This document shows, piece by piece, positions 25,692-34,957 of a DNA stretch of 64,000 nt. The translations under genes and the position numbers were made by a program. Every line of letters begins with the position of its first letter. The stretch's first letter is position 1. This DNA comes from Massilia sp. Root418. Its GTDB lineage: Bacteria > Pseudomonadota > Gammaproteobacteria > Burkholderiales > Burkholderiaceae_D. The notes under the pieces are model-generated. The model did not search any database. It worked only from the letters and a program-made list of their open reading frames with translations, and was not told where the DNA came from. The stretch covers positions 892,707 through 956,706 of the forward strand of contig NZ_LMEC01000020.1 of NCBI RefSeq assembly GCF_001425265.1. Direction: 5' to 3'.

Positions 25692-26759
25692 CTAGAAGGC
25701 GTGGCGCAGGCCGAGGTTGAAGGCGCGGTCGCCGCTGCCACCCTCGATGGCGCTGCCCACCGTGTAGCCCGCGCCGTTCCTGTTGCGGATGGCGGCATAC
25801 ACCGCATACACGTCGGTGCGTTTGGACAGGTAGTGGCGGTAGCCTGCCGCCAGCTGCCGCGCGTCCTGGTTGAAGCCGGTCTTGTCGTCCTTGCGTATCC
25901 AGGAAGCCAGCCAGGTGCCCGCGCCCTTCGGCACCGACACGCCCAGCAGCAGCACATTGCTGTCGGTGGTCGGCGTAGGTGCGACGGCGTAGCCAAAGGG
26001 GTTGCCCAGGTTGCGCGGCAAGGCGCTGTTCAAGCCCTTGTCCACGCCGTACGCGGCATGCGCCTTCAGCACGCCGAAATCGTACAGCGCCGTCAGCACC
26101 GTGTTCTTCGCGTTGCTGGTGTTTTTCAGCACGGCCGTGTCGTTGTTGCGGTTGTGGTGCGCCACGCGCAGCACCAGCGGGCCGGCGGTGTAGGCCAGTG
26201 CGCCGCCGAACTGGCGCTGCGCCGTGCCGTCGCCCGCCACCTCGCCCACGCCGTACGCCACCTCGGCGCTGAAGCCGTTGAACACCGGCGACGCGTACTT
26301 GACCGCGTTGTCCATGCGGCTGGCGCTGTTGCCGGTGGCAGCCATCAGGTTCTTGGTGTCGCCCGCCGTGCCGGAGCCGAAGGGATCGGCGGCTGCCACC
26401 GCCAGATACTGCGGCGTGTACTGGCGGCCCAGCGTCAGCGTGCCGGCGTTCCTGCTCTGCAGGCCCACATAGGCCTGGCGGCCGAACAGCAGGCCGCCCT
26501 GCCCCATGGCGCCGGTGTCGGCCTGGAAGCCGTTCTCCAGCAGGAAGATGGCCGACATGCCGCCGCCCAGGTCTTCGCTACCCTTGAAGCCGAGGCGCGA
26601 GCCGGCTTCCACGCCGGAGGTCAGCTTGGTGCTGCTGGCCGTGCCGCCGCTTTCGCGCACCAGCGCCACGTCCACAATGCCGTATACCGTTACGTTGCTC
26701 TGGGCGACAGCCGCCCCTGCCGATGCGCCCAGCATGAGCGCAAGCATAGTCTTCTTCAT
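25692..26759 (-). CDS. Gram-negative porin
   Basis: 355 residues. Signal peptide MKKTMLALMLGASAGAAVAQ, then the Burkholderiales OpcP/Omp32-type porin pattern: SNVTVYGIVDVALVRESGG, SRLGFKGSEDLGGGMSAIF, GRQAYVGLQ, and a C-terminus ending in Phe (LGLRHAF) needed for BAM insertion. A 16-stranded trimeric outer membrane channel is expected. Its position directly after the oxoprolinase gene suggests it admits the substrate of that pathway, an inference from context. Confidence 0.95.
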   Translation of the reverse strand: MKKTMLALMLGASAGAAVAQSNVTVYGIVDVALVRESGGTASSTKLTSGVEAGSRLGFKGSEDLGGGMSAIFLLENGFQADTGAMGQGGLLFGRQAYVGLQSRNAGTLTLGRQYTPQYLAVAAADPFGSGTAGDTKNLMAATGNSASRMDNAVKYASPVFNGFSAEVAYGVGEVAGDGTAQRQFGGALAYTAGPLVLRVAHHNRNNDTAVLKNTSNAKNTVLTALYDFGVLKAHAAYGVDKGLNSALPRNLGNPFGYAVAPTPTTDSNVLLLGVSVPKGAGTWLASWIRKDDKTGFNQDARQLAAGYRHYLSKRTDVYAVYAAIRNRNGAGYTVGSAIEGGSGDRAFNLGLRHAF

Positions 26760-26847
26760 TGTTATCCCTGTTGTTATATAGGCTCGGAAGTCGGCGGCGG
26801 AACAGGGAGCCCTGCCTGCTCCGCCGGTGTTTCGATATGGCGCAGGA

Positions 26848-29800
26848 TCAGGCGCCGAAGCCGCCGCCTCCCGGCGTTTCGATGGCGAACACGTCGCCGG
26901 CCTTCATCTCGGCCGTGTGCGTGGCGCCGAATTCCTCCACCGTGCCGTCGCCGCGCTCGACCCAGTTGCGGCCTAGCGCGCCGGGCGCCCCGCCCTGCAG
27001 GCCAAAGGGTGCAATGCGGCGGTGGCCGGCCAGGATGTTGGCCGTCATCGCTTCCAGGAAGCGGATGCGGCGCAGCGCACCGTCGCCGCCCTGGTGTGCG
27101 CCCTGGCCGCCGCTGCCGCGCCGGATGGCATGGGTTTCCACCAGCACCGGGAAGCGCCACTCCAGCACTTCCGGATCGGTCATGCGCGAATTGGTCATAT
27201 GGGTCTGCACGGCGGCGGTGCCGTCGAAACCCGGGCCGGCGCCCGAACCGCCGGCGATGGTCTCGTAGTACTGGTGCTCCTCGTTCCCGAAAGTGAAGTT
27301 GTTCATGGTGCCCTGCGAGGCCGACATCACGCCCAGCGCGCCGTACAGCGCGTCGGTGACGTACTGCGACACTTCCACGTTGCCCGCCACCACCGCCGCC
27401 GGATAGCGCGGGTTGAGCATGGAGCCTTCCGGGATGATGAGATTGAGCGGCTTGAGCACGCCCTCGTTCATCGGAATGTCGCTGTCGATCAGGGTGCGGA
27501 ACACGTACAGCACCGCCGCCTTGCACACCGACAGCGGCGCGTTGAAGTTGGTCGGCCGCTGCTCGCTGGTGCCGGTGAAATCCACCGTGGCGCTGCGGCT
27601 GGCGTGGTCGATGGTCAGCTTCACTTTCAGCACCGCGCCGTCGTCCATCTCGTAGGCGAAGCTGGCGTCGCGCAGGCCGCCGATGGCTTTGCGAACAGCT
27701 GCCTCGGCGTTGTCCTGCACGTGCTGCATATAGGCCAGCACCACGTCCTGGCCGTAGGTGGAGACAGCCTTCAGCAGCTCGCCGGCGCCGGTCTCGCAGG
27801 CACCCAGCTGGGCGATCAGGTCGGCGATGTTCTGGTCGATATTGCGGCTCGGCCAGGGGCCGGCGGCGAACAGGCTGCGCACCAGCGGCTCCAGGAAGAC
27901 GCCCTTGTCCACGATCTTGATGTTGTCCAGAAGGACGCCCTCTTCTTCAATGGTGGTGCTGTTGGGCGGCATGGAGCCGGGCGTGATGCCGCCCACGTCC
28001 CCGTGGTGGCCGCGCGCGGCAACGTAGAACAGCGGTTCCGGGCCGCCGCCGTGCACCGGACACACCACGGTGATGTCCGGCAGGTGGGTGCCGCCGTTGT
28101 AGGGCACGTTGAGCACGTAGGCGTCGCCGGGCGCCATGGTGGCGGCGTGTTCGCGGATCACGCACAGCACGCTGTCGCTCATCGAACCCAGGTGCACGGG
28201 TATGTGCGGCGCGTTGGCGATCAGGTTGCCGTGGCGGTCGAAGATAGCGCAGGAGAAGTCCAGGCGCTCCTTCATGTTGACCGAGTAGGCGGTGTTCTCC
28301 AGCGTGGTGCCCATCTGCTTGGCGATGGCCATGAACAGGTTGTTGAAGATCTCCAGGTGGATGGGATGCACGGCCGTGGTCATCTTGTGCGTGCTGCCTG
28401 CTGCAGCCACGCGTTCCAGCAGCAGTGTGTGGTCCGGCAGCACGCGCGCGCTCCAGCCGGCGTCCACCACGGTGGTGGCGATCTGCTCGCGGATCAGCGC
28501 CGGGCCGGCGATGCGGCTGCCCACCGGCAGCTCGGCGCGCACATGCAGCGCGATCGGCACGGTCTGGCCGTCCACGTAGCTGTCCACGTAGCTCTCCACA
28601 GCGCCGCCCGCATGGCTGCCGCTGCCGGCGCCCGCATCGGCGGCAGGCACCTCGATGACAAAGCTGGCGCCGTCTCCCGCGCCGATGGCCTCCGCCGACA
28701 CCGACTCGATCACCAGCGGCTGCCCGTCCATCACGAAGCCGAAGCGGCCGCGGTACAACGCGGCGAACGCCGCCGACATCTCCTCCACGCTGCCCAGCGG
28801 GATCACGAAGGCCGAATCGCTGTCCTGGTATTTCAGGCGCGCGCACAGTTCAACGCGGATGTCTTCCTGCGCCACCTGCTGCTCCAGCAGCTCGGTGGCC
28901 GCTTCCCCGGCCAGCGACACCAGGCGCGGTTGCAGGGCGTCCAGCGCGGCCGGCGTAAGCGGCTGCTCGACCGCGCCTTCGCGCATGGCGCGGATGTCGG
29001 CCAGGCCCATGCCGAAGGCGGACAGCACGCCGGCGAAAGGATGGATCACGATCTTGGTCATGCCCAGCACGTCCGCCACGCGGCAGGCATGCTGGCCGCC
29101 GGCGCCGCCGAAGCAGCACATGGCGTAGCGGCTGACGTCGTAGCCTCGCTCGACGGAAATCGACTTGATGGCCTGCGCCATGTTGTCCACCGCCACCGCC
29201 AGGAAGCCGTCGGCCACGGCGGACGGCGACAGGCGCGTACCGGTTTCACGTTCTATCTGCGCCGCCAGCTCGCCAAAGGCGCGCGCCACCACCTCGCGGT
29301 CCAGCGGCAGGTCGCCATCGGGGCCGAACACGTGGGGGAAATGCGCCGGCTGGATACGGCCCAGCATCACATTGCAATCGGTGACGGTGAGCGGGCCGCC
29401 CTTGCGGTAGCTGGCCGGGCCGGGATTGGCCCCCGCCGATTCCGGCCCCACCTTGAAGCGGCCGTTCTCGAAGCTGCAAATGGAACCGCCGCCGGCCGCC
29501 ACGGTATGGATGTGCATCATGGGCGCACGCACCCGCACGCCGGCCACCACGGTTTCAAACACGCGTTCATACGCGCCATCGTAGTGCGCGACGTCGGTCG
29601 AGGTGCCGCCCATGTCGAAGCCGATCACCTGCTTCAGGCCGATCGCCTCGCAGCTCTTCACCGCGCCGACGATGCCCCCGGCCGGGCCGGACAGGATGGC
29701 GTCCTTGCCCTGGAAGCGGCCGGCGTCCGTCAGGCCGCCATTGGACTGCATGAACATGATGCGCACGTCGCCGCGGTCTGACCTGACTTCGGCGGAGACC

Positions 29801-30495
29801 CGCGACACGTAGTCGCGCAGCACCGGCGACAGGTAGGCGTCCACCACCGTGGTGTCGCCCCGGCCGACGATCTTCATCAGCGGGCTGACCTGGTGGCTCA
29901 CCGAGATCTGCGTGAAGCCCGCCTCCTCGGCCAGCGCGCGCAGGCGCTGCTCGTGCTGCGGGTAGCGGTAAGCGTGCATCAGCACAATCGCAATGGCGGC
30001 GATGCCCTGCGCGCGCAGCCCGGCAAACTGGCGCCGCAGCAGCGCTTCGTCCGGCGCCTGCAGCACCTCGCCGTGGGCGCCGATGCGCTCGTCGATCTCG
30101 ATCACCTGCTCGTAGATCAGGTCCGGCAGGTCGATGCGCATGGCGAAGATGTCCGGCCGGTCCTGGTAACCGATGCGCAGCTGGTCGGCGAAGCCGCGCG
30201 TGATGGCCAGCGCGGTACGCGCGCCCTTGCGCTCCAGCAGCGCGTTGGTGGCCACGGTGGTGCCCATCTTGATCACTTCGATCTGTTCTGCCGGCAGCGG
30301 GTCGCCGGTTTTCAGGCCCAGCAGGTCGCGCATGCCCTGGGTCACGGCGTCGTCGTAGCGCTCGGGGTATTCGGACAGCAGCTTGTGCGTCACCAGTTTG
30401 CCGTCCGGGCGGCGCGCCACGATGTCGGTGAAGGTGCCGCCGCGGTCTACCCAGAACTGCCAGCGGAGTTGTTGGGCGGGGATGTCGTTTTTCAT
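26848..30495 (-). CDS. 5-oxoprolinase/hydantoinase, A and B domains fused
   Basis: 1215 residues. The N-terminal ~690 residues are a HyuA-type ATPase domain (WVDRGGTFTDIVARRPDGK, later IGFDMGGTSTDVAHYDG), and the remainder is HyuB-type (VHPIHLEIFNNLFMAIAKQMG, then GDAYVLNVPYNGGTHLPDITV). The fused form resembles eukaryotic and some bacterial OPLAH enzymes that hydrolyse 5-oxoproline to glutamate with ATP; hydantoins are an alternative substrate. The start at MKNDIPAQ is supported by AGAGGT 6 bp upstream. It sits 29 bp downstream of the MFS gene in a line of genes read the same way. Confidence 0.93.
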   Translation of the reverse strand: MKNDIPAQQLRWQFWVDRGGTFTDIVARRPDGKLVTHKLLSEYPERYDDAVTQGMRDLLGLKTGDPLPAEQIEVIKMGTTVATNALLERKGARTALAITRGFADQLRIGYQDRPDIFAMRIDLPDLIYEQVIEIDERIGAHGEVLQAPDEALLRRQFAGLRAQGIAAIAIVLMHAYRYPQHEQRLRALAEEAGFTQISVSHQVSPLMKIVGRGDTTVVDAYLSPVLRDYVSRVSAEVRSDRGDVRIMFMQSNGGLTDAGRFQGKDAILSGPAGGIVGAVKSCEAIGLKQVIGFDMGGTSTDVAHYDGAYERVFETVVAGVRVRAPMMHIHTVAAGGGSICSFENGRFKVGPESAGANPGPASYRKGGPLTVTDCNVMLGRIQPAHFPHVFGPDGDLPLDREVVARAFGELAAQIERETGTRLSPSAVADGFLAVAVDNMAQAIKSISVERGYDVSRYAMCCFGGAGGQHACRVADVLGMTKIVIHPFAGVLSAFGMGLADIRAMREGAVEQPLTPAALDALQPRLVSLAGEAATELLEQQVAQEDIRVELCARLKYQDSDSAFVIPLGSVEEMSAAFAALYRGRFGFVMDGQPLVIESVSAEAIGAGDGASFVIEVPAADAGAGSGSHAGGAVESYVDSYVDGQTVPIALHVRAELPVGSRIAGPALIREQIATTVVDAGWSARVLPDHTLLLERVAAAGSTHKMTTAVHPIHLEIFNNLFMAIAKQMGTTLENTAYSVNMKERLDFSCAIFDRHGNLIANAPHIPVHLGSMSDSVLCVIREHAATMAPGDAYVLNVPYNGGTHLPDITVVCPVHGGGPEPLFYVAARGHHGDVGGITPGSMPPNSTTIEEEGVLLDNIKIVDKGVFLEPLVRSLFAAGPWPSRNIDQNIADLIAQLGACETGAGELLKAVSTYGQDVVLAYMQHVQDNAEAAVRKAIGGLRDASFAYEMDDGAVLKVKLTIDHASRSATVDFTGTSEQRPTNFNAPLSVCKAAVLYVFRTLIDSDIPMNEGVLKPLNLIIPEGSMLNPRYPAAVVAGNVEVSQYVTDALYGALGVMSASQGTMNNFTFGNEEHQYYETIAGGSGAGPGFDGTAAVQTHMTNSRMTDPEVLEWRFPVLVETHAIRRGSGGQGAHQGGDGALRRIRFLEAMTANILAGHRRIAPFGLQGGAPGALGRNWVERGDGTVEEFGATHTAEMKAGDVFAIETPGGGGFGA

Positions 30496-30524
30496 GGTGT
30501 TACCTCTATCTTTGCAAGCCAAAA

Positions 30525-31796
30525 TCAGGATTCAAGTTTTTTGCCGGCCGTTTCAGGCAAGGTCAGGGCGGCCAGTATCATCACGCCGTAGGCGGTGCCG
30601 GCGAAGACGCCGATCGCCTCGCCCAGCGCCATCGACTGGCTGCTCAGGCCTATCATCAGCGGGAACAGCGAGCCCACTGCACGGCCCATGTTGTAGCTGA
30701 AGCCCTGGCCGGAGCCGCGGATCGAGGTCGGGAACAGCTCGGTCAGGAAGGCGCCCATGCCGCTGAACACGCCGGACACGCAGAAGCCCAGCGGGAAGCC
30801 CAGGAACAGCATCACGTTGTCGGTCACCGGCAGGCGGGTATAGGCCAGGGCGATGCACATGGAGCCGGTGGCGAACAGGATGAAGTTCTTCTTGCGGCCC
30901 AGGTAGTCGGTCAGGAAGGCGCTAACGATGTAGCCCACGTAGGAGCCCACGATCACCATGGCCAGGTAGCCGCCGGTGCCCAGCACCGTCAGGTGGCGCT
31001 CGGTCTTGAGGAAGGTCGGCAGCCAGGTGGTGATGGCGTAGTAGCCGCCCTGGGCGCCGGTGGTCAGCAGCACGGCGCGCAGCGTAATGCTGAGCATTTT
31101 CGGCGAGAAGATCTCGGCGAAGGATGCGCGCTCCTCGGTGGCGGCCTTCTTCTGCGCTTCCACGAACAGTTCCGGCTCATCGACAAAGCGGCGGATGAAG
31201 ATCACGAACAGCGCCGGCAATATGCCCAGCAGGAATAGCGAGCGCCAGGCCCATTCCGCCGGCAGCAGCGAAAACATCAGCGCGTACAGCAGCGCGGACA
31301 CGCCCCAGCCCAGCGCCCACCCGGCCTGCACCATGCCGACCGCTTTGCCCCTGTCCTTGGCGCGGATCACCTCGCCGATCAGGATGGCGCCGGCGGTCCA
31401 CTCGCCGCCCATGCCAAAGCCCATCAGGCCGCGCGCCCACAGCAGCTGCTCGAAATTCTGGGCGAAGCCGCACAGCACGGTGAAGAAGGCGAACCACAGG
31501 ATGGTCAGCTGCAGCGTCTTGACGCGGCCGATGCGGTCCGACAGGATGCCGGCGATCCAGCCGCCGGCGGCGGACGTGAGCAGCGTAACGGTGCCAATCA
31601 GGCCGGCGTCGCCCTTGGACAGGCCCCAGGTGGCGATCAGCGTCGGAATGACGAAGCTGAGGAACTGCGTGTCCATGGCATCGAGCGCATAGCCGATCTT
31701 GCAGCTCCAAAAGGTACGGCGCTCCTTGCGCGTCAATGCGTGGAACCAGGAAAAGTGCCCTTCTTTTTCCTCGCTGCCTAGTGCTGTTGTATTCAT
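30525..31796 (-). CDS. MFS transporter, metabolite:H+ symporter type
   Basis: 423 residues with 12 predicted membrane helices. The family signatures are GILSDRIGRVKTLQ in the loop between helices 2 and 3 and its counterpart DYLGRKKNFI in the second half; helix 1 carries DAMDTQF, common in the aromatic acid/sialate:H+ symporter group. It lies between the DUF1445 gene (87 bp upstream) and the oxoprolinase gene and is the likely inner-membrane importer for their substrate. The actual substrate cannot be read from the sequence. Confidence 0.92.
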   Translation of the reverse strand: MNTTALGSEEKEGHFSWFHALTRKERRTFWSCKIGYALDAMDTQFLSFVIPTLIATWGLSKGDAGLIGTVTLLTSAAGGWIAGILSDRIGRVKTLQLTILWFAFFTVLCGFAQNFEQLLWARGLMGFGMGGEWTAGAILIGEVIRAKDRGKAVGMVQAGWALGWGVSALLYALMFSLLPAEWAWRSLFLLGILPALFVIFIRRFVDEPELFVEAQKKAATEERASFAEIFSPKMLSITLRAVLLTTGAQGGYYAITTWLPTFLKTERHLTVLGTGGYLAMVIVGSYVGYIVSAFLTDYLGRKKNFILFATGSMCIALAYTRLPVTDNVMLFLGFPLGFCVSGVFSGMGAFLTELFPTSIRGSGQGFSYNMGRAVGSLFPLMIGLSSQSMALGEAIGVFAGTAYGVMILAALTLPETAGKKLES

Positions 31797-31883
31797 GATG
31801 ATCCCCCCGTTCTTTTTTGGCGCAGCACTCCCCGGCCGGACGCGTCGAGAGGGTCCGTTGGCGGCGCTGCATGGTTTATAAAA

Positions 31884-32657
31884 CTAGAAAGCTGCTAATG
31901 AGGCATTGCGGATGTCCGTCACCAGCATGTAACCCGGCTGGTGCGTAATGGCCAATGGAAGCTTGGCCTGCCGTATGGCTTCCTGGGGCGTCACCCCGCA
32001 GGCCCAGAAGACGGGCAGTTCGTCCGGCATGACTTCGACCGGATCGCCGTAGTCCGGGCGGCCGATGTCGGCGATGCCGATCAGCGCGGGGTCGCCCAGG
32101 TGGACCGGCGCGCCGTGCACCGCCGGGTAGCGGCTGGTGATCTGGATGGCGCGGATAGCGTCGGCGGCCTTCATGGGCCGCATCGACACCACCATCTCGC
32201 CGCCGAACGGGCCGGCGCCCTGGTTGCGGATATTGGTGCGGTACATGGCCACATTGCGGCGCTGCTGGATATGGCGCAGCTTGATACCCGCGTCCATCAG
32301 CATCTGCTCGAAAGAGAACGAGCAGCCGATGGCGAACACCACCAGGTCGTCGCGCCACACCTCATGCAGCGCGTGGGTCTGTTCCGCCAGCTGGCCGCCG
32401 CGGTAGATGTTGTAGCCCGGGGTATCGCTGCGCAAATCCATGTCCTCTCCCAGGCGGCTCACGTTCCACTGGCCGGGCTCGCCCACCGCGAGCAGCGGAC
32501 AGGCGCGCTGGTTGCGCTGGCAGAACAGCAGGAAGGCATCGGCCTGGGACTGCGGCAGGATCACCAGATTGGCCTGGGCGAATTCGCCGCAGTAGCCTGC
32601 CGTGGGCAGCCGGAACTCGCCGCTGCGTACCTTGTGCCGTAATTCGAGTGGGGTCAT
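31884..32657 (-). CDS. DUF1445 protein, D-glutamate cyclase-like/putative hydro-lyase
   Basis: 257 residues covering the whole DUF1445 family: the N-terminal G-x-x-Q-A-N-x-x-I-L segment (CGEFAQANLVILP), FAIGCSFSFEQMLMDAG, YRTNIRNQGAGPFGGEMVVSMRP and the C-terminal FWACGVTPQEA, ITHQPGYMLVTD. Bacterial members are often annotated putative hydro-lyase; the mammalian DGLUCY protein, which contains this domain, makes 5-oxo-D-proline from D-glutamate. A 5-oxoprolinase gene downstream fits this chemistry. It starts the gene line opposite the LysR regulator, with promoter TTGACT-N16-CACAAT. Confidence 0.85.
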   Translation of the reverse strand: MTPLELRHKVRSGEFRLPTAGYCGEFAQANLVILPQSQADAFLLFCQRNQRACPLLAVGEPGQWNVSRLGEDMDLRSDTPGYNIYRGGQLAEQTHALHEVWRDDLVVFAIGCSFSFEQMLMDAGIKLRHIQQRRNVAMYRTNIRNQGAGPFGGEMVVSMRPMKAADAIRAIQITSRYPAVHGAPVHLGDPALIGIADIGRPDYGDPVEVMPDELPVFWACGVTPQEAIRQAKLPLAITHQPGYMLVTDIRNASLAAF

Positions 32658-32671
32658 GGTGGTCTCGCTTT

Positions 32672-32699
32672 ATTGTGATAAATGAACTGCATGAGTCAA
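32672..32699 (-). promoter_or_regulatory. Promoter of the DUF1445-MFS-oxoprolinase gene line
   Basis: TTGACT-N16-CACAAT on the minus strand, 15 bp upstream of the DUF1445 start. It lies in the 153-bp divergent gap shared with the LysR gene, the usual place for LysR control. Confidence 0.5.
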
Positions 32700-32810
32700 G
32701 AATAAGCGTGAAGCTCCCGGCTTGCCATCTAGTTATTTTTGCTGTTGCTGTTTAGTTTTTCTTACCGACGTGCGCTATACCGGTGCATGGGGTTAAGGTA
32801 TTCTTGATTC

Positions 32811-33746
32811 ATGAACACCCGCTTCCTTGAAACCTTCGTCACGCTGGCCCAGCTGCGCAGCTTCCGCGCCACGGCCCACGCCCTGCACGCGACGCCTGCC
32901 GCGATTTCCTTGCGAATCAAGACCTTGGAAGAGGAATTGCAGACCGAACTGATCGACCGCAGCAGCAAGGATTTCCGCCTCACGGCGCAGGCTGAATACC
33001 TGCTGGGACACGCGAAAGCGGTGGTGGACGCGGTGCGCAGGCTGCAGGCGGCGGCGCACAAAGATAGTGCAATCCGCGGCCGGCTGCGGCTGGGCGTGAT
33101 TGAATCGGTGGTCCACAGCTGGCTGGCGCAATACATCCGCGAGCTCAATGTGTTGTATCCGGAACTCGAAGTCGACTTGGCGGTCGATATGAGCAATGTG
33201 CTGGAGAGGCGATTGCGGGCGCGCGAACTGGATTTGGTGATCCAGGTGGAAGGCGTTGAAAGCAGCGATATCGTTTCAGAAGCGCTGGCGGTTTATCCGC
33301 TGCACTGGATTGCGCGGCGGGGATTGATCGATACCCGCAAGGAGGGATTAAACCAGCGCCTGCTGCAATTGCCGATATTAACCTTCGGACGCGGTACGGC
33401 GCCGCAGCGCATGCTGGAGGAAATCGTCAGCAAAATGGCGAACCTGGCCATGATTCCGCTGGAGCAAACCAGGATTACCTGCTCGCCTTCAGTGGCGGCA
33501 ATTGTCCAGCTCATCAAGGACGGCTACGGCGTGGCGGCGATTCCGAGTTTATTTGTCGTCAGCTCGCTGGAAAACGGCGAATTCATTGAATTGCCAGTAC
33601 AACCGGAGCCGCCTTCCATTATCGTTTCCATGTGCTTTCATTCAAACGCGGAAATGCTGGTGCACGCGGCGGCCAATGCGGCGCGCCAGGCGTGCGCCAG
33701 TTATTGCGCGCAAGTCGATCCCCGTTATATTAAATCGCTGGGGTAA
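32811..33746 (+). CDS. LysR-family transcriptional regulator
   Basis: 311 residues. Winged helix-turn-helix at residues ~1-60 (FLETFVTLAQLRSFRATAHALHATPAAISLRIKTLEEEL), then the periplasmic-binding-protein-like effector domain. It is transcribed away from the DUF1445 gene across a 153-bp AT-rich gap and so is the likely activator of the oxoprolinase gene line, with a metabolite of that pathway as effector. The ribosome site is weak (AAGGT, 11 bp before ATG). Confidence 0.92.
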   Translation: MNTRFLETFVTLAQLRSFRATAHALHATPAAISLRIKTLEEELQTELIDRSSKDFRLTAQAEYLLGHAKAVVDAVRRLQAAAHKDSAIRGRLRLGVIESVVHSWLAQYIRELNVLYPELEVDLAVDMSNVLERRLRARELDLVIQVEGVESSDIVSEALAVYPLHWIARRGLIDTRKEGLNQRLLQLPILTFGRGTAPQRMLEEIVSKMANLAMIPLEQTRITCSPSVAAIVQLIKDGYGVAAIPSLFVVSSLENGEFIELPVQPEPPSIIVSMCFHSNAEMLVHAAANAARQACASYCAQVDPRYIKSLG

Positions 33747-33867
33747 TATCGGCAGCGGCGGCGACGGCGGCGGTCCAGGTCACCCTCGGCTTCATCGGCT
33801 CGACAGGTTTGTCCTGGCAGGCCGCCAGGGCGAAGGCGGCGGCCAGCATCAAGGTCAGCTTACGCAT
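33730..33867 (-). CDS. Small lipoprotein, 45 residues
   Basis: An open frame of 45 codons begins MRKLTLMLAAAFALAACQDK: a basic N-terminus, a hydrophobic stretch and the lipobox L-A-A-C with Cys17. The residue after Cys is Gln, so outer membrane sorting by Lol is expected. The ribosome site GGAGGGAG lies 7 bp upstream. The mature part is only 29 residues, Ala-rich, without known homology. The gene overlaps the 3' end of the convergent LysR gene by 17 bp. Function unknown. Confidence 0.75.
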   Translation of the reverse strand: MRKLTLMLAAAFALAACQDKPVEPMKPRVTWTAAVAAAADITPAI

Positions 33868-33949
33868 CACGTTCTCCCTCCCGTTTCGATTCCTTCAGCA
33901 TAGCAGCTGGCGCGCTGCGGGGGCGCACGCGCGTTGATTCCATGCCAAC

Positions 33950-33971
33950 TTCTGGCGCGAACGCGCCAGAA
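33950..33971 (-). terminator. Stem-loop directly after the EamA stop codon
   Basis: A perfect 10-bp stem (TTCTGGCGCG/CGCGCCAGAA) with a 2-nt loop abuts the stop codon. There is no T-run, so it could be a weak terminator or an mRNA-stabilising 3' hairpin. Confidence 0.55.
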
Positions 33972-34862
33972 TCAGGTGCGCCGGGAGGACACCACAATGC
34001 CGCCCACGATGAGCAGGAAGGCGGCGCCATGGTAGAGCTGCGGCGCCTCGCCCAAAAAGGCGGAAGACATCAGCGCCGCGAACAGCGGGGTCAGATTGCT
34101 GAAGAACGCCGCCACGCTGGGGCCGGCGCGCTGCACGCCTGCGCCCCAGCAGCGGAACGCAATTACCGCCGGGCCGATCGCGACATAAGCCAGTGCGGCC
34201 GCCAGCGTCCAGCTCCATTCAATATGGGCATCGGTAACAGCCCATTCCCCGGCCGCGAATACACCGGACCAGATCACCCCGAATCCTACTTGTGCCAATA
34301 GGAAACTTGCCCATTGAGAACGTATTGCGGCCGGTTCCAGCGGGCGCGTGAGCAGCCAGCTATATATGGACCATGCGATGGTCGCCAATATCATGAATAT
34401 ATCGCCCGCGACCAGCCGCAATTCAAGCAAATGCTGGAATTTCCCGCGCGCCAAGACCAGCAGCACGCCGGCGATTGATAATGCCGCGCCCATTATTTGC
34501 TGGCGCGAGACTTTCGCGCTGAAAAACATCCAGCCGGTTAACATCATCCAGACGGGCATTCCGGCTGCCACCAGGGTGACATTAATCGGCGTGGAACTCT
34601 TCAGGGCCAGATATTGCAGGGCGTTATACATGCCGATACCCAGCAATCCCAATAAGGCAAAGCGGCGCCAGTTCTGCCATAAACCACTATCGCGCCGGAA
34701 TACCGGCCCGGCCAGGGGCAGCAATATTAAAAAGGCGATGCCCCAGCGCAGGAAATTCAGCGTAATGGGCGGCACCATTTCATGCACGAGGCGGCCGACA
34801 ATGGCATTTCCGGCCCATAACAGGGGCGCGAGCGTCAGAAGGAATATGGTGTAGGGAGTCAT
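33972..34862 (-). CDS. EamA/DMT family transporter
   Basis: 296 residues with ten predicted membrane helices in two EamA repeats (~5-135 and ~150-290). The conserved segments PLLWAGNAIVGRLVHEMVPP in the first repeat and PSVAAFFSNLTPLFAALMSSAFLGE in the second are typical of drug/metabolite exporters. The substrate is unknown. No Shine-Dalgarno sequence is visible before the ATG. It seems to be a single-gene unit ending in a stem-loop. Confidence 0.9.
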   Translation of the reverse strand: MTPYTIFLLTLAPLLWAGNAIVGRLVHEMVPPITLNFLRWGIAFLILLPLAGPVFRRDSGLWQNWRRFALLGLLGIGMYNALQYLALKSSTPINVTLVAAGMPVWMMLTGWMFFSAKVSRQQIMGAALSIAGVLLVLARGKFQHLLELRLVAGDIFMILATIAWSIYSWLLTRPLEPAAIRSQWASFLLAQVGFGVIWSGVFAAGEWAVTDAHIEWSWTLAAALAYVAIGPAVIAFRCWGAGVQRAGPSVAAFFSNLTPLFAALMSSAFLGEAPQLYHGAAFLLIVGGIVVSSRRT

Positions 34863-34957
34863 AGAGGGAGGATTCTAGCAGGGGCGGGAAGAGAAGTTCC
34901 CGCCGGGGGCTGGGGCGCGGTAAAATAGCTGTTGCTTCTTCTACGAACTATCACAAC

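Noticed and set aside
27022..29781. A 919-codon open frame opposite the oxoprolinase gene
   Set aside because: Low-complexity His/Arg/Ala translation with no recognisable fold; antisense shadow of a well-conserved gene.
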